Source: Streptomyces justiciae (GTDB lineage Bacteria > Actinomycetota > Actinomycetes > Streptomycetales > Streptomycetaceae). From it: a stretch of DNA of 64,000 nt. A model generated the notes under the pieces. It was not told the DNA's origin. It was given only the letters and a program-made list of their open reading frames with translations, and did not search any database. How positions within the stretch are numbered: position 1 is the stretch's first letter; the number at the start of each line of letters is the position of its first letter. Positions 34,571 through 42,303 of the stretch are shown piece by piece. The DNA lies in assembly GCF_015163075.1 (NCBI RefSeq), contig NZ_JADDXU010000007.1:248001-312000 (forward strand), written 5' to 3'. The position numbers and the translations under genes are program-made.

Positions 34571-34774
34571 CACCGTCCGGATGTGACCCGGCCCCGTCAC
34601 ATCCGTCACGGCTCGTCGACAGAGCGGCAACGACGGGAGCAGCCGTGCGAGGCGGGGCGTTGTCGCGGGTAAGCCGCCCGGTAGCGGGGCCGAAGGTCCC
34701 GCACGGTGCCCGTCGGAGGCCTCTGCCGGGCGGCGCCGTACCATTCATAAGGTTGAAAGCAGGACAGCCTGCTC

Positions 34775-35227
34775 ATGAACGGAACCGCCTTGCAAGAACG
34801 CCCCTCAGCCTCCGCCTCCTGGCGTATCGCGCTGCCGCACTCCGCCGCGGCGGTGCCCGTGGCGCGTGCGCTGGTGCGGACGGCGCTCGCCGATCTCGAG
34901 CACGGGGCCGACTGTGACACCGCTGAGCTGCTGACGGCCGAGCTGGTCGCGAACGCCGTCGAGCACACCGCCGGGGACTCGCCGATAGAGCTGGTCGTGG
35001 AGCTGCTGCCGCATGGCTGCCAGGTCGAGGTCCATGACCCGGACCCGGCGCCGCCCGGCGATCTCACCCGCCCGCACGGCGGGGAGCCCGACCCCTGGCA
35101 GGAGCACGGACGCGGGCTGCTGCTGATCCGCGCCCTCAGCTCGTCCTGCGGGCACCGCCCCACCGAGTCCGGCAAGGCGGTGTGGTTCAGGCTGCCGGTG
35201 GTCCCGCCGCAGCGGCGTCCGGCGTGA
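34775..35227 (+). CDS. RsbW-like ATP-binding (anti-sigma-type) regulatory protein
   Basis: A 150-residue HATPase_c_2 protein. The N box is E-L-V-A-N-A-V-E-H-T; the G1-like V-H-D-P-D-P and the G2-like H-G-R-G-L-L-L-I-R-A-L-S-S follow, with A-V-W-F-R-L-P closing the domain. Such stand-alone proteins are numerous in Streptomyces and act as serine kinases or anti-sigma partners of STAS and SpoIIE-type proteins; no partner gene lies beside it. AGCAGG-ACAG-CCTGCT at 34758-34773 forms a hairpin just before the ATG and may affect translation. Confidence 0.85.
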   Translation: MNGTALQERPSASASWRIALPHSAAAVPVARALVRTALADLEHGADCDTAELLTAELVANAVEHTAGDSPIELVVELLPHGCQVEVHDPDPAPPGDLTRPHGGEPDPWQEHGRGLLLIRALSSSCGHRPTESGKAVWFRLPVVPPQRRPA

Positions 35228-35230
35228 CCG

Positions 35231-36244
35231 TCAGCCCAGCGTCGCGACCAGTACGGCCTTGATGGTGTGCAGCCGGTTCTCCGCCTCGTCGAAGACGACC
35301 GAGTGGGCGGACTCGAAGACCTCGTCGGTCACCTCGAGGGAGTCGAGGCCGTGCGAGTCGTATATGTCCTGGCCCACCTTCGTGCCCAGGTCGTGGAAGG
35401 CCGGCAGGCAGTGCAGGAACTTCACGTCCGGGTTGCCGGTGGCGCGCAGCACGTCCATGGTCACCGCGTACGGCTTCAGCGCGGCGATCCGGTCGTCCCA
35501 GACCTCCTTGGGCTCGCCCATGGAGACCCAGACGTCGGTGGCGACGAAGTCGGCGCCGCGCACGCCCTCCTCGACGGACTCGGTCAGCGTGATCGCGGCC
35601 CCGCTGTCCACGGCGAGCTGCCGCGCCCGCTCGATGACGTCCTGGTCGGGCCAGTAGGACTTCGGGGCGACGATCCGCACGTCCATGCCGAGCAGGGCGC
35701 CGGTGATCAGGTAGGAGTTGCCCATGTTGAAGCGGGCGTCGCCGAGGTAGGCGAAGACGAACCCGTCGTCGACCAGGTCCTTGCTGGTGTGCTCGGTCAT
35801 CGTCAGCACGTCGGCGAGCATCTGGGTGGGGTGCCAGTCGTCGGTGAGACCGTTGAAGACGGGGACGCCGGCGTACGCGGCGAGTTCCTCGACCTTCTGC
35901 TGGCTGTCCCCGCGGTACTCGATGCCGTCGTACATCCGGCCGAGCACACGCGCGGTGTCCCGTACGGACTCCTTGTGGCCGATCTGCGAGCCCGACGGGT
36001 CGAGGTACGTCGTCGAGGCGCCCTGGTCGGCGGCGGCGACCTCGAACGCGCAGCGGGTGCGCGTCGAGGTCTTCTCGAAGATCAGCGCGATGTTCTTGCC
36101 CTGGAGGTACCGCGTCTCGGTCCCGGCCTTCTTCGCGGCCTTCAGCTCCGCGGCCAGCGCGACCAGCCCGAGGAACTCCTCGTCGGTGAAGTCGAGCTCC
36201 TTGAGGAAGTGACGCCCGGCGAGGGCAGTGGGGACAGTCGCCAT
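35231..36244 (-). CDS. argF: Ornithine carbamoyltransferase
   Basis: A 337-residue transferase that interconverts ornithine plus carbamoyl phosphate and citrulline. The carbamoyl-phosphate motif is S-T-R-T-R at 60-64, the ornithine motif is V-S-M-G-E, and the catalytic H-C-L-P-A-F-H-D is near residue 272. Length suits the catabolic and anabolic classes alike. The arginine deiminase gene lies 82 bp upstream on the same strand, so this may be the catabolic enzyme (ArcB role). The ATG has GGAG 8 nt upstream. The 82-bp gap is AT-rich for the genome and holds two CTATACG repeats, suggesting its own promoter. Confidence 0.93.
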   Translation of the reverse strand: MATVPTALAGRHFLKELDFTDEEFLGLVALAAELKAAKKAGTETRYLQGKNIALIFEKTSTRTRCAFEVAAADQGASTTYLDPSGSQIGHKESVRDTARVLGRMYDGIEYRGDSQQKVEELAAYAGVPVFNGLTDDWHPTQMLADVLTMTEHTSKDLVDDGFVFAYLGDARFNMGNSYLITGALLGMDVRIVAPKSYWPDQDVIERARQLAVDSGAAITLTESVEEGVRGADFVATDVWVSMGEPKEVWDDRIAALKPYAVTMDVLRATGNPDVKFLHCLPAFHDLGTKVGQDIYDSHGLDSLEVTDEVFESAHSVVFDEAENRLHTIKAVLVATLG

Positions 36245-36326
36245 GGGGGCGCTCCAGAGATACGGGGGACACGAACTCCTGGAAGTCTATACGACGCCCA
36301 GCATTTATATACAGACCCTTGTACGA

Positions 36327-37550
36327 CTATACGGCCGACCGTTCGACCGGACAGCTCATGCAGCGCGGCCCGCCCCTCCCCCGCCCCAGCTCGCTGCCCG
36401 GGATCTCGATGACCTCGATGCCCTGCTTGCGGAGGTGGGTGTTGGTGGTGGAGTTCCGCTCGTAGGCGACCACCACGCCCGGTTCGACGGCCAGCACGTT
36501 GCAGCCGTCGTCCCACTGCTCGCGCTCGGCGGCGTGGACGTCCTGCGTCGCGGTCAGCACCCGGATCTCGTTGAGACCCAGCGCGGCGGCGATCGCGCGG
36601 TGCATGTGCTCCGGCGGATGGTCGGTGACCTTCAACTCCTTGTCGCCGACGCCCGGTTCGATGGTGTACGAGCGGAGCATGCCGAGCCCGGCGTACTGGG
36701 TGAAGGTGTCGCCGTCGACCATCGTCATCACGGTGTCGAGGTGCATGAAGGCACGCCGCTTCGGCATGTCGAGGGCGACGATCGTCTGCGCCGAGCCGGC
36801 CGCGAACAGCTTGTGCGCGAGCATCTCGACGGCCTGCGGGGTGGTGCGCTCGCTCATGCCGATGAGGACGGCGCCGTTGCCGATGACCAGGACGTCCCCG
36901 CCCTCGATGGTCGACGGGTAGTCGGCCTGGCCCTCGCTCCAGATGCGGAACGTCTCGTCGCGGAAGAGCGGGTGGTGCCGGTAGATCGCCTCGAAGTGGA
37001 CCGTCTCGCGCTGCCGGGCGGGCCAGCGCATGGCGTTGACGGAGACGCCGTCGTAGATCCAGGCGGAGGTGTCGCGGGTGAAGAGGTGGTTGGGCAGGGG
37101 GGCGAGGAGGAAGTCGTCGAGGTCCATGACATGGAAGCGGACGGAGACCGGTTCCTCGTGCGCGTCGAGGAACTCCCGCTTGGTCATGCCGCCGACCAGC
37201 GCCTCGGCCAGCTCGGGCGCGGGCAGCGTCTCGAAGGCGGCGCGGAGGTGGTCGGTGGCGAGGACGCCGTACTCCTTCTCGTCGAAGACCCGGTCCAGGA
37301 CGAGGGTGCGGGCCGCCGGGATCGCCAGGGCCTCGGTGAGCAGGTCGCCGAACAGGTGGACGGTGACCCCGCGGTCGCGGAGCACGTCCGCGAACCCGTC
37401 GTGCTCGGCGCGCGCCCGGCGCACCCACAGCACGTCGTCGAAGAGGAGGGCGTCCTTGTTGCTGGGGGTGAGCCTTTTGAGCTCGAGATCCGGCCGGTGC
37501 AGGATGACGCGGCGCAGCCGCCCGGCCTCGGAGTCGACATGGAATCCCAT
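36327..37550 (-). CDS. arcA: Arginine deiminase
   Basis: A 407-residue guanidino-modifying enzyme that hydrolyses arginine to citrulline and ammonia. The nucleophile is Cys397 in G-P-R-C-M-S-C-P close to the C-terminus, with M-H-L-D-T-V-M (catalytic His) and I-E-G-G-D-V-L-V upstream, and N-terminal L-H-R-P-D-L-E-L. The ATG at 37550 is preferred to an upstream in-frame start at 37598. Ornithine carbamoyltransferase is encoded next, but there is no carbamate kinase gene in the window, so an ATP-yielding deiminase pathway is incomplete locally. Divergent from the SPFH gene across a 119-bp region. Confidence 0.95.
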   Translation of the reverse strand: MGFHVDSEAGRLRRVILHRPDLELKRLTPSNKDALLFDDVLWVRRARAEHDGFADVLRDRGVTVHLFGDLLTEALAIPAARTLVLDRVFDEKEYGVLATDHLRAAFETLPAPELAEALVGGMTKREFLDAHEEPVSVRFHVMDLDDFLLAPLPNHLFTRDTSAWIYDGVSVNAMRWPARQRETVHFEAIYRHHPLFRDETFRIWSEGQADYPSTIEGGDVLVIGNGAVLIGMSERTTPQAVEMLAHKLFAAGSAQTIVALDMPKRRAFMHLDTVMTMVDGDTFTQYAGLGMLRSYTIEPGVGDKELKVTDHPPEHMHRAIAAALGLNEIRVLTATQDVHAAEREQWDDGCNVLAVEPGVVVAYERNSTTNTHLRKQGIEVIEIPGSELGRGRGGPRCMSCPVERSAV

Positions 37551-37605
37551 GACTCCATCCTGACCACCGGCGACCGGATTCACCCCCTGCTTGACCACTT
37601 CCCTT

Positions 37606-37658
37606 TCTCGTCCTCTTGACGATAAACGCGCCCCACGGTTATCGTCTTCCAGACGACA
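37606..37658. promoter_or_regulatory. Promoter of the SPFH gene flanked by two similar palindromes
   Basis: TCTCGTC-N5-GACGATA (37606-37624) and TATCGTC-N5-GACGACA (37640-37658) are spaced 34 bp centre to centre, about three helical turns. TTGACG (37616-37621) and TTATCG (37639-37644) could be the -35 and -10 with a 17-bp spacer, each inside one palindrome. The same half-sites occur in the PaaX-cluster promoter at 25935. Confidence 0.5.
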
Positions 37659-37669
37659 AGGGGGCTCTC

Positions 37670-38809
37670 GTGGCCGACATCACCCGGCGCCTGGGCTGGC
37701 GCCATCTCCGTGGCGCACCGACCGCGCACATCCGGCACCACCGCGGCGGAAAGCTGCTGCACGACGGGCCCGGGCTGAGCTTCTGGTTCCGCGCGCTGAC
37801 CGCCGCGCTCTCCGAAGTCCCGGTCGACGACCGCGAGTTGGCGATGACCTTCCATGCCCGTACGTCCGACTTCCAGGACGTGACGGTGCAGTCGACGGTG
37901 ACCTACCGGATCAGCGACCCGGCCCTCGCCGCCGCCCGCCTGGACTTCTCGGTCGACCCGGACACGGGCGCGTGGCGCGGCACCCCGCTGGAACAGCTCG
38001 GCACCCTGCTCACCGAGACCGCTCAGCAGCACGCCCTTGACGTCCTCGCCCGTACGTCGTTGTCGGCGGCGCTGGTGGACGGGGTGACGGCGGTACGGGA
38101 ACGGGTCGCGGCGGGGCTCGCGGCGGAACCGCGGCTGCCGGCCACCGGCATCGAGGTGGTCGCGGTCCGGGTCGTGGCCCTGCGTCCGGAGCCGGAGGTG
38201 GAGCGGGCCCTGCGCACCCCCGCCCGTGAGCAGATCCAGCAGGAGGCCGACCGGGCGACGTACGAACGGCGGGCGGTGGCGGTCGAGCGGGAGCGGACGA
38301 TCGCCGAGAACGAACTGGCCAGCCAGATCGAACTCGCCCGGCGCGAGGAGCAGTTGGTCGAGCAGCGCGGCACGAACGCCCGCCGCGAGGCCGAGGAACA
38401 CGCGGCGGCGGACGCGGTACGGGCCGGGGCGGAGGCGGCCCGCTCGGTGAAGCTGGCGGAGGCGGAGGCCGCGCGGTCGGTGAAGCTCGCGGAGGCGGAG
38501 GCCGAGCGGTCGGTGAAGCTGGTCGAGGCGGAAGCGACACGGTCGCTCAAGCTCGCGGAGGCCGAGGCGGCGCGGTCGGTGCAGTTGGCTCGCGCCGAGG
38601 CCGAAGGGGTGCGTGAGGTGGGCGCGGCGCGGGCCCAGGCTCAGGAGGCGTGGCTGCGGGTGCACGCCGACGTAGACGTGGCGACCCTGCACGCCCTCAC
38701 CGGCACCCGGCTCGCGGAGAACCTGCCGCACATCGACAGCGTCACCATCTCGCCGGACGTCCTGACCGGCCTGCTCGCCCGGCTCGGCGCCCCGAGGGAC
38801 CCGGCGTGA
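37670..38809 (+). CDS. SPFH/Band-7 domain protein with 11-residue coiled-coil repeats
   Basis: A 379-residue stomatin/prohibitin-like protein. The SPFH domain spans about residues 20-185 (L-S-F-W-F-R-A-L-T, T-F-H-A-R-T-S-D-F-Q-D-V-T-V, then a V-R-V-V-A-L strand). A long charged helix follows with five near-identical 11-residue units, A-A-R-S-V-K-L-A-E-A-E and variants, at about 256-310. There is no N-terminal membrane segment, which differs from flotillins, so it may be soluble or bind membranes peripherally. The GTG at 37670 follows AAGGGGG at 5 nt. Its stop overlaps the NAD-kinase-like start, so the pair is co-translated. Confidence 0.85.
   Translation: MADITRRLGWRHLRGAPTAHIRHHRGGKLLHDGPGLSFWFRALTAALSEVPVDDRELAMTFHARTSDFQDVTVQSTVTYRISDPALAAARLDFSVDPDTGAWRGTPLEQLGTLLTETAQQHALDVLARTSLSAALVDGVTAVRERVAAGLAAEPRLPATGIEVVAVRVVALRPEPEVERALRTPAREQIQQEADRATYERRAVAVERERTIAENELASQIELARREEQLVEQRGTNARREAEEHAAADAVRAGAEAARSVKLAEAEAARSVKLAEAEAERSVKLVEAEATRSLKLAEAEAARSVQLARAEAEGVREVGAARAQAQEAWLRVHADVDVATLHALTGTRLAENLPHIDSVTISPDVLTGLLARLGAPRDPA
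38435..38599 (+). repeat. Five in-frame 33-bp tandem repeats in the SPFH gene
   Basis: Units start at 38435, 38468, 38501, 38534 and 38567 and encode A-A-R-S-V-K-L-A-E-A-E or one-to-four-residue variants. The period of 11 suits a right-handed (hendecad) coiled coil. Confidence 0.9.
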
Positions 38810-39696
38810 GCCTCGCCCCGAGGGTCGTCCTGGTCCACCGCACCACGGAGTACGAGGAGTTGGTGGCCCACCACGGCACCCACGGCCAGGCCGCGTTCTT
38901 CCTCTCCTCCCGCGGCCGGGACATCGAGGAACTGGCGGACCGCCACCGCCGTACCCGCGCCGCGCTGGCGGAGGTGACGGCGGCGATCCCACTGACCTGG
39001 CGTCAGAGTCGGGTAGAGCGGGCCGACTTGGACCGTTTCCTGTTCGCGCCGGAGGACGTGGTGGTCGTGGTCGGCCAGGACGGGCTGGTCGCGAACGTCG
39101 CCAAGTACCTCGCCGGACAGCCGGTGTTGGGCGTGGACACCGACCCCGGCCGCAACCCAGGCGTGCTGGTCCGGCACCGGCCGTCGGCGGTGGCGGGGCT
39201 GCTGCCGGTCGTGGACCGGGAGGTCGACGAGCTGACGATGGTGGAGGCCGTGGCCGACGACACCCAGCGGCTGCTCGCCCTCAACGAGATCTATCTCGGC
39301 GCCGCCGGTCACCAGACCGCCCGCTACCGCCTGGGCCTCGACGGCGACGGGGGTGCCGTCGAGGCCCAGGCCTCGTCCGGGGTGCTGGTGGGCACGGGGA
39401 CGGGCGCGACCGGCTGGCTGCGGTCGGTGTGGCGGGAGCGGGGCGCGGAGCTGCGGCTGCCGGGCCCCGCGGAGGAACGCCTGCTGTGGTTCGTACGCGA
39501 GGCATGGCCCTCGCCCGCCACCGGTACGTCCCTGGTGGCGGGCGAGTTGACGGCCTCCGCCCGGCTCCGGCTCACGGTAGAGTCCGAGCGGCTCGTCGCC
39601 TTCGGGGACGGCATGGAGGGCGACGCGCTGGAGCTGACGTGGGGGCAGTCGGTGCGGGTGGGGGTGTGCCGGGAGCGGCTGCGGCTGGTGGGGTGA
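38806..39696 (+). CDS. NAD-kinase-like protein
   Basis: A 296-residue protein that resembles the diacylglycerol/NAD-kinase superfamily. V-V-V-V-G-Q-D-G-L-V-A-N-V-A is a variant of the G-G-D-G-T motif (Gln replacing the second Gly), V-L-G-V-D-T-D-P is the following strand, L-L-A-L-N-E-I-Y-L-G matches the N-E motif, and V-G-T-G-T-G-A-T-G-W stands for the T-P-T-G-S-T motif. These changes suggest altered catalysis or substrate; it may not be a housekeeping NAD kinase. The GTGA overlap with the SPFH gene marks a two-gene functional unit. Confidence 0.82.
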   Translation: MSLAPRVVLVHRTTEYEELVAHHGTHGQAAFFLSSRGRDIEELADRHRRTRAALAEVTAAIPLTWRQSRVERADLDRFLFAPEDVVVVVGQDGLVANVAKYLAGQPVLGVDTDPGRNPGVLVRHRPSAVAGLLPVVDREVDELTMVEAVADDTQRLLALNEIYLGAAGHQTARYRLGLDGDGGAVEAQASSGVLVGTGTGATGWLRSVWRERGAELRLPGPAEERLLWFVREAWPSPATGTSLVAGELTASARLRLTVESERLVAFGDGMEGDALELTWGQSVRVGVCRERLRLVG

Positions 39697-39718
39697 CCGG
39701 GCCCCGAGAGGCCCGGTC
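39695..39718 (+). terminator. Terminator between convergent NAD-kinase-like and pnkp genes
   Basis: GACCGGGCC and GGCCCGGTC form a perfect 9-bp stem with a 6-nt loop overlapping the stop codon. It may act in both directions. CCCGTCACAGCCGTGGG then occurs twice (39718-39734 and 39756-39772), the second over the pnkp stop. Confidence 0.75.
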
Positions 39719-39759
39719 CCGTCACAGCCGTGGGGCGGGCCCGGCGCCGCCCCGCCCCG

Positions 39760-42303
39760 TCACAGCCGTGGGTCCACCGGCTCCGATTCCAGCGCCAGCA
39801 CCCCGAAGACCGCCTCGTGCACCCGCCACAGCGGCTCGCCCTCGGCCAGCCGGTCCAGCGCCTCCAGACCGAGCGCGTACTCGCGGATCGCGAGCGAGCG
39901 CTTGTGGTTCAGGAAGCGTCCGCGCAGGCGGGCGAGGTTCTCCGGCCGGGTGTACTCCGGGCCGTAGATGATCCGCAGGTACTCACGGCCCCGGCACTTG
40001 ATGCCGGGCTGCACCAGCCGCCCCTCCCCGCTGCGCACCACGGCACCCAGCGGCTTGACCACCATGCCCTCGCCGCCGCGGCCGGTCATCTCCAGCCACC
40101 AGTCGACGCCCGCCTGGACCGACTCGGGGTCGGCGGTGTCGACGTACAGGCGTCGGGTGGTCTGGAGCAGACCGGTGCCGTCGTGCTCCACCAGCCGGTC
40201 CAGCAGGGCCAGTTGCTCGTCGTGCGGGAGCCCGGTGAGGCTGCGGCCCTGGACGGCGAGGATCTGGAACGGCGCCAGGCGGACGCCGTCCAGGCCGTCC
40301 GTGGTCCAGCAGTAGCGGCGGTACGCCTCCGTGAACGCGGCCGCGTCCGAGGCCCTGGCACGCTGCCGGTCCAGCAGCTCGCCGACCTCGACGCCCCGCG
40401 CCGCCGCGCCCTCCAGTGCGGCGACGACACCCGGGAACACCGCCCCGGACGCGGCGCCGACAGCGGCGTACTGCGAACGCAGCAGCCCCGACGCCTTCAG
40501 CGACCACGGCATCAGCTCGGCGTCCAACAGCAGCCAGTCGGTGTCGAGTTCGGCCCACAGCCCGGCCTCGTCGACCGCCGCGCGCACCCGCCCGAGGATC
40601 TCCTCGGTGACCGCCTCGTCGTCAAAGAACGGCCGGCCGGTGCGGGTGTAGAGCGAGCCGGTCTGCCCGTCCACACCGAAGCGCTTGCGCGCCGCCTCCG
40701 CGTCCCGGCACACCAGCGCCACCGCCCGCGAGCCCATGTGCTTCTCCTCGCACACGACCCGCGCGACCCCGTCCTCGGCGTACTGCTTGAACGCCTCGGC
40801 CGGGTGCTCCAGGTAGCCGTCGATGTGACTGGTCGCCGTCGGCGCCATGGTCGGCGGGAGGTACGGCAGCAGCCGCGGGTCCACCGCGAACCGGCTCATG
40901 ACCTCCAGCGCTGCCGCCGCGTTCTCCTCACGGATGGCGACGCGGCCCTGGTGCCGGGTCTCGACGACCCGCCGTCCCTGCACGTCCGCCAGGTCCAGCG
41001 GCCGCCCGTCGTGACCACCGGGTGCCTCCGACTTCAGCGGCTTGGTCGGCTCGTACCAGACCTGCTCCGCCGGTACGTCGACCAGCTCGCGTTCCGGCCA
41101 GCGCAGCGCGGTGAGCTTGCCGCCGAACACGGCACCGGTGTCCAGGCAGATGGTGTTGTTCAACCAGCTGGCCTCCGGGACCGGGGTGTGACCGTAGACA
41201 ACGGCCGCCCGGCCTCGGTAGTCCTCCGCCCACGGGTAGCGCACCGGCAGGCCGAACTCGTCGGTCTCGCCGGTGGTGTCGCCGTACAGCGCGTGCGAGC
41301 GGACCCGGCCGGAGGTGCGGCCGTGGTACTTCTCCGGCAGACCGGCGTGGCAGACCACCAGCCGGCCGCCGTCGAGGACGTAGTGGCTGACGAGCCCGTC
41401 GATGAACTCCCGTACCTCGGCACGGAACTCGTCCGACTCGGTCTCCATCTGCCCGATGGTCTCGGCGAGGCCGTGGGTGTGCTGGACGTTGCGGCCCTTG
41501 AGGTAACGGCCGTACTTGTTCTCGTGGTTGCCCGGCACGCACAGGGCGTTGCCCGACTTCACCATCGACATCACGCGGCGCAGCACCCCAGGGCTGTCCG
41601 GGCCGCGGTCGACGAGGTCTCCGACGAAGACCGCGGTACGGCCCTCCGGGTGGACGCCGTCGGAGTAGCCCAACTTGCCGAGCAGGGACTCCAGTTCGCT
41701 CGCACAGCCGTGGATGTCGCCGATGATGTCGAAGGGGCCGGTGAGGTGGGTCAGGTCGTTGAACCGCTTCTCGGTGACGACGGTGGCGTTCTCGGCCTCC
41801 TCGACGCCCCGCAGGACGTGTACCTTGCGGAAGCCCTCCCGCTCCAAGTGCCGTAGCGACCGCCGGAGTTCGCGGATGTGCCGCTTGATGACCCGGACCG
41901 GCATGTCGGCGCGGTCGGTGCGGCCCGCGTTGCGCTCGGCGCACACCTCCTCCGGGACGTCCAGCACGATGGCGATGGGCAGCACGTCGTGCTGCTTGGC
42001 CAGGTCGATCAGCTGCTTGCGGGCGTCCGACTGCACGCTGGTGGCGTCCACGACCGTGCGCCGCCCGGCGGCGAGCCGCTTGCCGGCGATGTAGTGGAGC
42101 ACGTCGAAGGCGTCCTTCGTCGCGCTCTGGTCGTTCTCGTCGTCGGAGACCAGGCCGCGGCAGAAGTCCGAGGAGATCACCTCGGTGGGCTTGAAGTGCC
42201 TGCGGGCGAAGGTCGACTTGCCGGAACCGGAGGCGCCGACGAGGACGACGAGGGAGAGGTCGGTGACGGGCAGGACCCGTCCCTGGGTCTGGGTCTCGGT
42301 CAT
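39760..42303 (-). CDS. pnkp: Polynucleotide kinase-phosphatase-ligase of bacterial RNA repair
   Basis: An 847-residue three-domain protein. The 5' kinase has P-loop G-A-S-G-S-G-K-S-T at 23-31. The metallophosphoesterase has G-D-I-H-G-C (195-200), G-D-L-V-D-R-G-P and G-N-H-E-N-K (258-263) and would remove 2',3'-cyclic phosphate ends. The ligase-like adenylyltransferase has motif Lys521 in E-K-H-M-G-S-R. With Hen1, encoded immediately upstream (ATGA overlap), it forms the system known from Clostridium thermocellum that repairs tRNAs cut by ribotoxins and 2'-O-methylates the repaired site so it resists recutting. All catalytic signatures appear intact. Confidence 0.97.
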   Translation of the reverse strand: MTETQTQGRVLPVTDLSLVVLVGASGSGKSTFARRHFKPTEVISSDFCRGLVSDDENDQSATKDAFDVLHYIAGKRLAAGRRTVVDATSVQSDARKQLIDLAKQHDVLPIAIVLDVPEEVCAERNAGRTDRADMPVRVIKRHIRELRRSLRHLEREGFRKVHVLRGVEEAENATVVTEKRFNDLTHLTGPFDIIGDIHGCASELESLLGKLGYSDGVHPEGRTAVFVGDLVDRGPDSPGVLRRVMSMVKSGNALCVPGNHENKYGRYLKGRNVQHTHGLAETIGQMETESDEFRAEVREFIDGLVSHYVLDGGRLVVCHAGLPEKYHGRTSGRVRSHALYGDTTGETDEFGLPVRYPWAEDYRGRAAVVYGHTPVPEASWLNNTICLDTGAVFGGKLTALRWPERELVDVPAEQVWYEPTKPLKSEAPGGHDGRPLDLADVQGRRVVETRHQGRVAIREENAAAALEVMSRFAVDPRLLPYLPPTMAPTATSHIDGYLEHPAEAFKQYAEDGVARVVCEEKHMGSRAVALVCRDAEAARKRFGVDGQTGSLYTRTGRPFFDDEAVTEEILGRVRAAVDEAGLWAELDTDWLLLDAELMPWSLKASGLLRSQYAAVGAASGAVFPGVVAALEGAAARGVEVGELLDRQRARASDAAAFTEAYRRYCWTTDGLDGVRLAPFQILAVQGRSLTGLPHDEQLALLDRLVEHDGTGLLQTTRRLYVDTADPESVQAGVDWWLEMTGRGGEGMVVKPLGAVVRSGEGRLVQPGIKCRGREYLRIIYGPEYTRPENLARLRGRFLNHKRSLAIREYALGLEALDRLAEGEPLWRVHEAVFGVLALESEPVDPRL

